Below are positions 36,560 to 48,097 of a stretch of 64,000 nt of DNA, piece after piece. This stretch comes from Phaseolus vulgaris (lineage: Eukaryota; Streptophyta; Magnoliopsida; Fabales; Fabaceae): positions 13,334,423-13,398,422 of the forward strand of contig NC_023751.2 of assembly GCF_000499845.2 (NCBI RefSeq), written 5' to 3'. Position 1 is the stretch's first letter; each line of letters starts with the position of its first letter. The notes below the pieces were generated by a model. The model was not told the origin of the DNA and did no database searches. It was given only the letters and a program-made list of their open reading frames with translations. The translations under genes and the position numbers were made by a program.

Positions 36560-37445
36560 TTCTTTGACATTCTTAGGAGCAACTTGAGTTGGTCATGAAA
36601 TGACACTATCAATGTTCTAATTCAAGAACTCACTAAGACTTTGCACCAAACCAAAGCTTATATGGAAGTCCATATATTGTCAAATGGAATCAACAACAAA
36701 GAATGAAGAACAGAATTAAACAACCGAACAGAAATGAAAAGGAAAGCTACTGCACCGAACAGAAAAATGGAAACAAAGCTAGAAACACAAATTGTAATCG
36801 GTACACATGAAAGGAAACACTAGTAACTAAGAAACTACCGAATGAAAATTGCAGAAATGAAAAAAGAACACTTATAGAAAGGAGCTTGCTGGATTTTGAG
36901 ACTTGGAGAAGCAATTCACGCCACTTGGAGCCTTGTCCCAAGATAAGTGAAGGAGTGCCGCCACTTGAAGCTCACCATTGCTCACAAGATAAGGCAAAGG
37001 AAGAAAAAGACTCAAGACTCACAATTTCTCTCTAAATTTGAGTATAGTCTCTCTACTTTAAATTCCAAATCTGATTTGTACAAGGGCAGCACCTTTATTT
37101 ATAGCCTATAAGGTGCTGAAATACAAAGCCAAATGTGCCTCAAATGAGAGTCAAATTCGGCGCCAACTAGTGCATGAAGGAAGTGTGACTTTCCTTCCTA
37201 GTTTGGCACCTCCTAACTCCTATCTACACTCCCCTAGCCTCCCTTACTACTTACACATATTTATTACATCCGCACCCCTATTCTATAAAAGAAATAAGAA
37301 GAGCCATCTCTTATTATACTCTTGTCCCAAAGCTCTTGCCATGCTCTTAGTGATTCGTTGGGCTTGGGCCCCTTGTTGGGCTTGGGCTTCATGGGCTTGA
37401 GCATCCTCTACTTGGTTTAGTATTAGCTGGCTAAATAACAAAGGA
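36560..37445 (-). mobile_element. Probable solo LTR of a Ty3/Gypsy-type element
   Basis: On the minus strand this begins TGTGTCTCCTTTG near 37445. It has Pro/Gln-like repeats of GCCCAAGCCCA, then GGCTATAAATAAAGGTGC (a TATA box at about 37098-37106), then CCTTGTACAAATCAGATTTG and a CT-rich leader. This layout is that of an LTR promoter, and the phrases are familiar from legume Gypsy LTRs. No gag-pol lies on either side. Exact ends and target-site duplication were not determined. Confidence 0.45.
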
Positions 37446-37450
37446 GACAC

Positions 37451-37572
37451 AAATTATCAAATTATTTAATTTATATAAAAAAATTATAGAAAAATATATA
37501 AAATAAGCACACAAATTATCAAATTATTTAATTTATATAAAAAGTTATAGAAAAATATAATAAAATAAGCCA
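37451..37572. repeat. 61-bp tandem duplication
   Basis: ACAAATTATCAAATTATTTA followed by ATTTATATAAAA and TATAGAAAAATATA occurs at 37451 and again at 37511. Confidence 0.75.
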
Positions 37573-38039
37573 TATAACAAATATTTTAAAAGTATCTATG
37601 GCGTTTAGACTTATTTTTAGCTTATGTAAGGAAATTGAGTTCACAATATATAAAAAAATATGAGTAATTTTTTTTCTACTTTCATGATTATATTATAATG
37701 AACTCATTAACTAATAAATATTAACCCTATAACTAATTTTTTTATTTTAATTATTTATTTCAATATTTATTAAAATATTTTGAAAAAAATATATTGATAT
37801 TTTAAAGATTCATAATAATTGAAAGTTAAGTTACATATATATACTTCGAGATACTGAAAAAACAAATAAAACAATATAGATAAATAGAACAACTAATAAG
37901 CTACACATGAAAACATTATTATTTTTAAAAAAAAACATTAAATTATTGTTTTCTTTTATTATTATAAAACACATTATAATAACAGTACATTTTTGGGTTA
38001 TTAAATTCAATTAGTTATTTTTTTCTACATTTAATTATT

Positions 38040-38285
38040 TCTGTTTTTTATACTGGATCACACATAATTTTCTTGCATTTTTGTCAGTGAAATTTTCATC
38101 AGAGAAATCACCATTACCATCTAGAAACACCTGTTTTCTATTACATAATAATAAAAATCAATATCTTTATTAGAATTAATCTTAAGAATAAAATTAAAAA
38201 GGAATTAGTTATGACAGAATTAATAGTTTCATGCAAGATAACTTATTACAAAATGTAACTTCACAAAGGAAATAAATAAAATACA
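38040..38285. repeat. Copy 2 of a dispersed 0.26-kb duplication
   Basis: Matches 21330-21595 closely. It ends about 100 bp from the stop codon of the RWP-RK gene, so it forms part of that gene's 3' flank. Confidence 0.75.
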
Positions 38286-38383
38286 ATTTAACATCGACAA
38301 AAACACTCAGAGTCACCACATGCATCACCACCGTGAACTAATCTAAAAGTATTAAAGAACGGAATAACCCTAACCCTATAACA

Positions 38384-40564
38384 CTATTCTTCTTCCAATT
38401 GGAGCATTTCTATTCCGGTTGGGGCAACTCCACCACAAACTGCAACCATTTCTCGCTGGAGTCTTTGAATTTCTTGTCGAACTCTCTTGCTTGTCCCTTC
38501 ATAGGGTGAATTCAGTGCTTTTCTCAGAACTCTCACATCCTTCGCAAGGCTTTGCAGCTGAGCATATCAAGACACATGACGATGATGTTCAACACAAATA
38601 GTGATCAATCCACCAAAAATCAAAGAACAAAAACCAAGTTAAAGGAGAGATTGCATGCATGCAAACCTTTCTTTGGGGCCACCTTTTCAAGTTTCCCAAG
38701 CGGCTGATTTTCTTCACCACAGAGTCGCTTACATCCAGTTTATCCGCTGCATCCCTAATAGTTAAATGGAAGAAAGGGCTCAAATCATTCATTGTCATCT
38801 TTGGTACTCTCTTCCTCTGTGTAAGGCAAAAAAAGAGATAAAACATTTAAAACCAGTACGTTACGCAAAACATCTTAAGAAACACAAAATGTACTACCTG
38901 AACTGCCATATTACGTTTAGGCTTAGGCTTAGTAGTTGAAGCCTCTCCATTATGAGGCTCAGGAACAGGATCAGACTCAGGAATAGTCTCAGGCTCAGGC
39001 TCGGGCTCGGGCTCGGGTTCGGGCTCAGAATCAGACTCAGGCTCTGTGCTATTAGCTACAAAAAAAATAAATTCAAAACTCAGGAAACACGATTGAAGGG
39101 TGAAATTGTCATGATTGGTCGAAGAGAAAATGTGACAGTTAAGAGAAGAAGACCAACGTGGACTCAAGTCATCGTCTCCGTCATTATAATGTTCAACCCA
39201 ATCAAGTCCAGTGCAGATGGTATCATAATACGAAGACAACGGATCATCAAGAGTAACGAGCCCTAATCTTGTCTGATCCTTGCAGTACGCTGCCAGGAAA
39301 CTCCTTATTTGTTCTATGCTTTTGCCGCACAAACTGGTAATACAGAAAAAGATGAAGGTTAATTAATAAATGCAGATAGGAACTAAAAACTATGACTTCA
39401 ACACATGCTAAATAAATAGCAGCACCACACTTGGAAGTTAGAATTTACTCTATCATTTGATAAATTTCTCTTGGAGGTTCACCCCCTGGTGTCATATCCT
39501 GAATGTGGAATATCGCGTGGCCAATCACCCCGAGCGATCCATGAATCTCTAGCTTTTCAAACTTAAAACCTGCCAGTATTTAGAATTTGAAGAAAATGAA
39601 AACAAGACAAAAAATATGGCGGAAAAATTAAATATATTTGGGTGCATATTGTATTCAAAACTTAATAATTACCATCTGTGTGAATTATTTGTCTAAGAAT
39701 TTGACAGCAAGAGCAAGATAGTAACTTTGATGACGAGGGCCAATGATCAATTGCGATCACGTCTTCCTCGTTCAGTATACCATGCCTTAACAATGGATGT
39801 TCAGCCATGGATTGGTTACCCACGTCGATGTTGGGAACTTCTCCTCCTGTGGTAAAATTACAATTCACATGCAAGGATTGTTCTTGGAACGTTGGATTCA
39901 GGATGGGAACATGAATCTGTTCAACGCCAAATTGATAAACATTTTGGCTTTGGGGCAGTGTATGCAGGAGTTGGGGCAGCGCATTTTGTTGTTTGGAAAG
40001 TGCATTTTGTGGCACTTGCTGTTGGTGTTGGGGCAATGCATTTTGTTGCAAGGAGGGTGAAACGAGTTCATCATTGGATAGATCGAAAATTGAGATGTCC
40101 CGGTCGATCAAGTTATGAAGAAACGGGTCAAAGGAAGTGTCAATATCAATATCAAATGGTGCGGGAGGCCAAACTCGAAGTTGGTTTAGATTTATGTGTG
40201 CACTCATATTTTCTCCGTTGGGAAAATTATCTTTGTCATGCATGGGATGATCTTCAATCATTGAATCCATGAAGGAAAATTTACGCTTTCTCATCGACCA
40301 ACCCCCCTGATCCAATTTAGAAACTCCTCCTGTGGTGATATCATTATCGCTATGAGTGGATACATCTTCAATGGTTAAACCAGTGAAGGAAACATGATCC
40401 TGTTCAACCACAAAAGGATCATTTTGTTCTGCATTTCGTTGCTGCGGCAGTACATTGGGTTGGTCATTGAATATATAGACAAGTGCGGGGTCTGGTTCGA
40501 TATAGTTACTAATAAGTGGACTGTTGTCAAATAAGTCGGAGGAGTTATTCCAATTGTTATCCAT
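38384..40564 (-). CDS. RWP-RK domain protein (NLP/RKD-like), 6 exons
   Basis: Model, minus strand: 39673-40564, 39449-39569, 39158-39333, 38898-39055, 38667-38816, 38384-38557. It closes in frame at 556 residues. Exon 1 starts MDNNWNNSSDLFD, carries WPPAPFDIDIDTSFDPF and a Gln/Leu/Pro repeat region. Exons 2-3 (EKLEIHGSLGVIGHAIFHI, LAAYCKDQTRLGLVTLDDPL) resemble the N-terminal part of NIN-like proteins. Exon 4 is an acidic Glu-Pro repeat. The RWP-RK domain (about residues 455-499) reads MNDLSPFFHLTIRDAADKL to RWPQRK, and a coiled basic tail follows. RWP-RK proteins are DNA-binding regulators of nitrate response or egg-cell/embryo identity; I cannot say which applies. There is no PB1 domain, unlike true NLPs. 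The exon 3 donor (at 39158) is uncertain because the intron after it is open in frame. The start matches the paralogue MDNNGNN. Confidence 0.85.
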
Positions 40565-40729
40565 GGATGCATTGAAGACACAAAACACTTAATCACGGTG
40601 GAAAATGTGTGTAGTAGCGGCGCTGGAAAGCAGCGCCGCCACTGAGAATATTAACTTCTGACACGATTTGTCGGTAATTGAAACAAAGATAAAAAGAATA
40701 ATAGATAATATAGGTGGAATGCATGGGAA

Positions 40730-40737
40730 TTATATAG
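40730..40737 (-). promoter_or_regulatory. TATA box of the RWP-RK gene
   Basis: CTATATAA on the minus strand lies about 165 bp upstream of the ATG at 40564. Confidence 0.5.
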
Positions 40738-41027
40738 GGACTAAGAGACACAACTGACCGTTATTGACCGTTGGAAATTGAAACTGATTGTTATGAAAAA
40801 CTATTACGAAGAGACTTTCTATAACGTTGTCACCCTTCATCACTAGTTGGTTCGAGCATGTTTCAACCAATCATGGTGAGAAATGAAGATGTGTTTTGAT
40901 CTGACTGAGAAAAATTTAAGTGAAATTTCACTTAAATTTAAGTGAAATATTTTATATCTACAATAAAATATTAATATTTTAACTGTCAATGATTGGTGAC
41001 GTGGCAAGGACAAGGAAGAAAGAGTAC

Positions 41028-41074
41028 GGGTGTGGTGAGGGCCTTAACAATGGCTGTTCTGCGGCTGCCTCCAT
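41028..41074 (-). pseudogene. ALFIN-like exon 1 remnant with internal deletion
   Basis: The ATG at 41074 begins ATGGAGGCAGCCG as in the complete AL gene. It then jumps to CAGAACAGCCATTGTTAAGG, which removes 55 bases. The deletion is flanked by a GCCG microhomology and is not a multiple of three. Two extra bases occur before the old donor GTACTC. No exons 2-4 follow; the next sequence downstream is the RWP-RK promoter. Confidence 0.88.
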
Positions 41075-41089
41075 GTGGTGGAGCGACTG

Positions 41090-41980
41090 TTCGGTTGAGA
41101 GAAAAGAAGGAGGGAAAGGGAAAAACAAACAAATTCAATATCTTAATTTCAATTTATAAAACCCTATCAAAATTCTTTTAAATATGGCTAGAGGTGGTAA
41201 ATTGCGTTTTCAAATTTTACATAACTTTTTGTTTTTTAATCTCATTTTTTAAAAGGAGACTATGGAGTGTGTTTTAAAATTTGACTTTTTTTTACTTTTT
41301 TAGTGAATTTGTTTACTTTTTAAATAATATAAATATGTTTATTTTATTTTATAAAACCCTGTGACTTTTTCAGTGGATTTTTTTTATATTTATAGATAAC
41401 TTTGTTTACAAAAATTATTAATGAACGTAGATTATGTTTCTTTTAATAGTCAATATTTAAGAAAAGTCTCGTCCTTTCCCTTCCATTAACTAATGTTGAT
41501 TAAAAAGAATTCAAATATTAAATAATTATTGATTATTTTTTAAAAAGAAAAATGGTGGAGGGAAGAGAAAGAGATGCCATTATCTGATAATGAAAAAAAG
41601 AGAGAATGAAGTGAACAGGAAATTCTTTTCATTCAATTTCCAATAAGAAAACTACAAAATTTAAAAAGAAATCCAAGTGCATAAAAAAAAATTATAACAA
41701 AAAAAATCTATTTTTATCTATTTATTGACAAATTATGTTAATAATTAAGAACTCTCAACTCGTATTCATAAATAATTTTAAAAAAACTCTTATTTTATAA
41801 TTTTTCTAAAAAGTTAGACTTATTTTGAGAAAAAATCTATAAACAGTCACTTGTATACATACATTATTAACGGAGACATTTATCCTTCCAAAATTAATTT
41901 ACAATTTGAATATTTATTCATAATAAGAGTTTTTTTTTAAGTTTATTTTATATAGATCCCTTCATTTCATCACTCACAGG
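41090..41980 (-). repeat. Duplicate of the AL upstream flank
   Basis: 41090-41250 matches 7100-7265, including TTTATAAAACCCTATC. Then 41262-41500 matches about 8815-9050, and about 41650-41980 matches about 9570-9862, ending at TCATCACTCACAGGTT. The 7.27-8.81 kb foldback segment is absent here. The match stops exactly where a LINE fragment begins. Confidence 0.85.
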
Positions 41981-42245
41981 TTTTGTGCGAGTTGGAAGAG
42001 GAGTCATGCAGCCATTTGTTCTTCAAGTGCAGGTTAGCTTGGGTTGTCTGGAGTCAATGTTATGTTTGGTTAGGTTTGGTGTCTGTGAACCACTCGGATT
42101 CGCATTTTCATTTTCAACAATTTAGGTTGCGTAACGCATCCAATTCTGTTAATGCAGTGTGGGGGACAATTTGGATCGCAATAGTAAGTGAAATTTGGAG
42201 TCTCAAAAATAAGATAATCTTTAAAGGAGGGATGATGGATCGTGG
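41981..42245 (+). mobile_element. Retroelement zinc-binding (zf-RVT) remnant
   Basis: The plus-strand frame reads CELEEESCSHLFFKC, then VVWSQCYVWLG, then WIAIVSEIWSLKNKIIFKGG. This is the pattern of the zf-RVT region that follows reverse transcriptase in plant LINEs. Only this piece is present, with no RT or RNase H. It is a different and older copy from the LINE at 15-19 kb and lies on the opposite strand. Confidence 0.75.
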
Positions 42246-43322
42246 ATCGTTTTCAAGGTACCATTACCTTGTTTTTCTTACTCTGAGTGGTGTCTTACTC
42301 CCTTGATTTGCAAAAACATATTTTAGTGTTGTTTTGTGTGTGTTAGATTTATGTTCGGTAGTGCTTACTAGATATTTTGTTTATAGATTCTGTGTTAGTT
42401 TCAAAATAAACAATGTATTTAAAATAACTATTGTTTATAAAATTGGAATAACTATATTATTATTATAATATTATTATGCTTCATGCATTGAATTCACTTG
42501 TATTTCGGATTGTTCGATCTGTAAATTTGTGTATTGTGTTTTCCACTGAATGTTCCGAAATACAAATTTATATTTAGATTATATGTTTTGAACTTTAAAA
42601 TAATGTGTTTAATGTTCCAGATTGTATAATCCGAGAGGTCTCTTAATTACACAATCTAAACTGAGACTCAAAATGCAAAAACAGAAGGGTAAATTTAGAA
42701 TATTTAAATTTATGGAGTTGCAGGTTGAAATCTGGAGAGATTGAACATGAATCTCTCCAAAGATGCAAATGAACAAAGAAGCTTTGTCATACTTTTCTTC
42801 ACTCGGGTGACATCATGAAAAGAACATTAAAAAGTTTATAGGAATCTTCAAATTGAGTGTGCAAAGCAGTTGGTTAATCAAGTCATCAACGGTGAGTTTT
42901 GTTAAAGACACACCTCTCTTCTCACATTTGGTAGCATGCACGTTTAATGAAATATCTTTCAAAAGCTACTCAACAAAGTAGCATCTGAGAGTAATACAAA
43001 AGCTTTTTTTCATATTCAGATTTTCTTTTGAGTCAAAATCTTAAACAAACGGTTCCTAAAACAAACGACTTAGACTTAATGATAACGGAAAAGACATTCC
43101 TTCCATGAGTACATAACACAGAATCAAAAGACTTCCTTGTAGCCTAGTGCCAGCAATTCAATCCCTAATTAGTAAATCTTCAAGAGTCACACAACAAATA
43201 TCATCAACAAACGTCAATATTTCATCCCCAAAACTGGCAGCCAAAAACATACATTATTTTTCTTTTTGGTGCTACATTCCATTATATTTATAGCTTAAGA
43301 AAGAGTCTTAAAGGTACAAAAT
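42246..43322. other. Intergenic, nothing recognised
   Basis: This lies between the retroelement remnant and the RRP36 stop codon. The part next to 43323 should be the RRP36 3' UTR. No other feature was recognised. Confidence 0.5.
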
Positions 43323-46050
43323 TTATTCCACATCACCAGATCTACGATACGGCATGTATCTGTGGTCCTTGGCAGCATTCCTTCTCCTCCGTTTCTCAAC
43401 AAATGCTTCAAGTTTGCCAGATGACTAAAATGATGAATAAATAGATTTAGTAGAAAAGACAATCAACAAGTAGTATAACAGGGTGGGGGTAAGGGTAAAC
43501 ACAAAAAGATGTTCTAAGAGATGTATACCTTGAGATTATTATATTTCTCAAACAGTCTTTGCTTCCGTATTTCAGCTGCAAGGAATGGAAAAGGATGTCA
43601 GCATCTATAGTGATGCTTCACTAATTCATTTAATATGTAGTTATCTGTTTGTGAATGAAAAAGAGAGCATGGCAGGAAGGATTACATTTTTTTATATAAA
43701 AAGGACGTTTCCCCTCCTTTGCTGCTTCTCTCTCTTTCTTTTTATGCCTAGCCAATATTTGCGTATCAATATTCTTCCTTGAATCAGATTTCATTTGTTT
43801 ATCCTGAAAAAAACATGTAAATATGACGAGGAAATCAATAAATGTCATAGTTTTGGAGGTAGAAGACAAACTAGTAAAAGTCAACTACGTACAATCCATG
43901 ATATATGTTCTTCTATTTCACTTATGCGCTTCGGATCTTTATACTTTTTCAATTCCTTCTTCAGAGCCTGGCATAGCGAGATTATATAATCAGAGTTCAT
44001 AGAATGAGCCCTACAAAAATTTCTACACATATTATCTGGAAGATTACCTGTCTTTCAGCAGGAAGATCGTTTTCATATAAGAAATTATACCTCTTCCTAA
44101 ACCTGCAAGTCCAAGTACATATATTACAAGAGAAGTTTCCAAATTTAGTTGAAAGCACTGTTTAAAATGAACCAATAACATAAACCTTTTGCATTAAATT
44201 GTTCATATAAATAGTATAAATATAGTCCTGTTACCCGTAATCATGAAATAAAATCCATAGAAAGCAAATGCTATGAGCCTGCGACCTAGGCTAGAAACTA
44301 TCAATTATGTAGTTAAATAAAAATCCCAACCAAAAACTACAGACCTAAAGGACAGACATTGTGAGAAGCACTTCGAGAACTAGACAATCAAACAGATGTT
44401 CAATATATCTCCCCCGCATTCCTATAGTAAGGCAAACATCATATCTCACAAACGTTCTTGAATACGGGTGCTGAATCAAATATAGAATTATTAAGATAAG
44501 GTCATGGTTCTGACATTTATCAATACTTTGAAACTACTTGGTTATGCACTAAGATACAACATAAGGATCCTTCAACATAGTAGAGGCATAATATGTTTGA
44601 AGTAAGGATATCAGAAGTTCCTTAAATATAGAAAGATAATTATTTATGAGAACGAAAAGATTATTACCTACAACAAGGATTATTAAAAACTTGACTACTG
44701 TTTAAAATTTCCTGACATAAGAAAGTCATTCATTTGAAATTTACATGTTTCTCTTCACTGCTTTAAACCGTTCTCACTATGTTGACTCCTCCATAAGATC
44801 GGAACTAGCATCTTCTTAAGATATTAAGTAGTGACACTTGACTAGACATGCTCTAAAATAGCAAAGGCAACCAGAACTAGCACAACCCAAAAGTAGCATG
44901 AAATGATGAAATTGCTTGAAGTTTATAATGATGATTGCAACTAAACAAGTGTACATGATGACAACATTAAAAAGAAAAAGAAAAAGAAGAATAAAGAACA
45001 CATGTCCTGAGTTGAACATACCCTTCAGGGTCAAGTGTACCACAAAGAGATTCAAATCGTGGATCACGTACAACCTGACATTATTAATAGTATAGAAAGT
45101 CAGAATAATATACAGATATATAAAATGAAAAGATCATTAATCATATCAGTTTTCAAATTTAACATAACTTCCACAATTCAACATCATAGCACCAGCATAA
45201 ACATTTTAAAACTTCTAATAAGCACTAACGTGGCAAGAGGCATTGCAATAACTCACTTAACCCATCTCATATCCAAAGTTTACACACATGACACCCAAAA
45301 TCTTATATGTGAGAATGTGTGTGCATGTATAAAGCAAACAAGTAAAATACTGCAATTGGTCTTCCTACTCTACATAATCTTGCAAATGGCACTGCAGGGT
45401 AGTAGCCTAGTAGATCAAAAATATTAAAAGGATATGCAAGCTTCTACCAGGCCTCAGAATTTGAGGAGTTAAAATTACAACTCAACAAATTAATGAAAGG
45501 CAGCAACATAAATTTAAAGAAAAAAATTAATAGAAAGTTACACTCTTTACCAGGAACAAATAAACCTACCTTCTTTGGAGCTTGGATGGCCTCTCTAAAA
45601 GCAGAAACTGGCTTCTTGCTACTGGCCTCCATAGGCCTAGTAAAACATTAAAAATTTATTTGCATGAGGTTTCATGGACAAAAGAATCAAAATTAAAAAG
45701 AAAAACTCTATTAAACTGTTACAATTACAATACCTATTCTTGTTAGCCCTTTTTAACTTTTTGTCTTCTTTGGGTTTCTGGAAAAAAGCATGTGCCCCAT
45801 TCGATCGTGCTTTCTGCAGCTCCTCAAACGTTACATCAGCTAACTCCTTCTCTATCTCCTCCTCCTCCTAGAATAATCAAAAGCAATCACACTTCACACT
45901 CACTATAAACTTGATTTTTAAGAATCCAAAAAAAAAAAAACACAACAAATATTATAACTTTATGAAACTTTTCAAGTTACCCACAACATCTTCTGAGGAA
46001 CTGTCGAGAATAGAGTCTTCTGTCGCGAGTTCCTCATACTGCGTTTCCAT
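43323..46050 (-). CDS. RRP36: rRNA biogenesis protein RRP36 (9 exons)
   Basis: Model, minus strand: about 45985-46050, 45734-45867, 45570-45636, 45022-45074, 44048-44102, 43893-43967, 43686-43803, 43529-43575, 43323-43424, giving 238 residues. Conserved blocks are in order: ELADVTFEELQKARSNG, PVSAFREAIQAPKKVVRD, PRFESLCGTLDPEGFRKRYN, FLYENDLPAERQ, SEIEEHISWIDKQMKS, KEGKRPFYIKKSEIRKQR, KLEAFVEKRRRRNAAKDHRY and a final RRSGDVE. RRP36 is a nucleolar factor of the early 90S pre-ribosome needed for 18S rRNA processing. The acidic N-terminus and very basic C-terminus are typical. All phases join. The only ambiguous point is the exon 1-2 junction, where the strong donor GTGG/GTAACT (after 45981) would need a different acceptor from the one modelled. 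Confidence 0.9.
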
Positions 46051-48097
46051 GGATTTTGGCTCCTTGCTTTTCCCTTTTGACCAGTAAACGAAATCTGTTA
46101 TGTCCCCAAGAAGAAAAGGAAAAGGTATCAAATTTACGTGAAAAAATGTTGAATTTGAAAATGATAAATTGATTGTTGGAGAAGTACTTGAGTCAAATGT
46201 TTGGGAGCAATTTCGCAGAGACGGTAAAAGGGTTCAGATTTCGCGACGAATTTGAAGGACTGCGATATTTGCTGGCGAAAACGTAAGGGAACCTAAGACA
46301 TCAGATCAAACGACAACGGTTGGTTTGTGACGATGAAAAAGTGAAGACAATTACTTCTGCACCCCAGTCTTCCTACCTGCACCTCCTTCTTGCAGTCTGA
46401 ACGGGTTCCAAATTTTGTTTTATATTTCAATCACAATTTACAAAATCTGCACAATTTATAAAACCAGATTTTCTTGACATTTGTATTTTTAATTTGGACT
46501 CTTTTACTTCTTCCACTTTTATATCTTTTATCTCTGCTAAATTCAGTATATTTCAATGGTGACTTTTGGATTATTTATTCTAAAGAAATTTAATAAGTTT
46601 TATTCAAATATATGAGATATTTTATAAAATACAGTTTTAAAATTAACTATAATTAATAATTAAGACCAATAAAAGTCACTAAAATAATTCAAAAAACTAT
46701 ATACAACAAATCCTCCTAATCATGCAAGAAATATTGTAAAAATTGCGTTTGTAATTCCAAAATATGCAGCTGACACATAGAAGATAAATCTGCAATTTTA
46801 AATTATAGTTCTTAATTCTCTTATAAAAATCCTATTATAATGCTTAATATATATGTCTATTTAGTTACCTTTGAGAAGAATTTTGTATAAAAAAGAATTG
46901 AAATAAAGATATAAGATTAATATTAATTTTAAAATAAAGATAAAAGATAATGGAGATTAATCTATACTTGTATAAATAGGATTTCTTTTTTATTTTATTT
47001 TATTTCAATTTTATCTTTATACCTATATTTTATTTTATTATTTTTACCTATATTTTATTTTATTATTTAAAAATATAAAGAGAATTTCTTTATGAACCGT
47101 CATTTTATTTTATTTTTGTTTTATCTTTATACTTATATTTTATTTTATTATTTTAAAAACATATGAGAGAATATATTTGTCTTGTGACTTTTTTATTTTT
47201 AAAAAATAAATTTTAAATTTTAAATTTTAAATTATGAATTATGGAGTAATGGTAAACATAATTCGAAATTGCAATTAGGGAATCATGAGTTATTCAATCA
47301 AAAAAAATTTCTTTCAACCCCATTTTTTTCTCTTTCTCCTTACGTCATTCAAGAATCTCTCTCGAAACGTCATTATATGCACATTCTCTTCTTCACTCTA
47401 CCCAACTTCTTTGTTACACTTTTTATGATTATATATTATTTATCATTATATTTATTTGTCTCTCATTTCTCCTCTCTTTTCTCCACAAATTTGTTATTTT
47501 CTTTGCAAAACTTGTTCTTTTGTATCTTCACGCACTTTTTTTTCCTCTCTTTTTCATTCTCTCTAGGTGTATTTTCATGTCAATATTATGCGAATACACA
47601 CAAGAATATTTTGTGTAATTTTTTTGTTTTTGATCTAGAATGCATGTGATGAGTGACGGAGAGCGTTAGAGGAAGACTCTAACCAAAATAGAAAAGGGAG
47701 AATTGTTCTACCTTTTTCTCCCTACAAAGATTACTAACAAAACCAATTCATCGTGTTTTTTGATGTTGATGAAAGTGGTAAAGTGGTAGCACTTTTCATC
47801 ACTCAATAGAGCAAGTGTAACACAAATATACGAGTAATTTTAGCATATACATAAATGTATATTTATTTTTCAATTATACTTTTATATATACATGAGTAAG
47901 TAATATTATTTTAGTGAGGTGTCAATAGCTATTTTTATAAAATATTGTTGGAGGAAGAACTTTGAAAAAACACACCATCTAAATGGGTTGATAAAATATG
48001 AACAGAAATTTATAAAATAATAAATTAGCTTAATTTTCATAATTAAATATTTTTTAATCTATATATTATTTTATATATAAAGGGGATTCCCCTCTTG
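46051..48097. other. Intergenic, AT-rich
   Basis: Promoter side of RRP36, followed by TTTTATTTTATTTTATT-type repeats near 46980-47160. A frame of 126 residues at 47269-47649 begins with TTG, is Phe/Ser/Leu-rich from pyrimidine-rich sequence and has no domain, so it is not called. Confidence 0.5.

Noticed and set aside
47269..47649. 126-codon plus-strand frame, Phe/Leu/Ser-rich
   Set aside because: It starts with TTG, arises from pyrimidine-rich sequence, and has no homology that I recognise.
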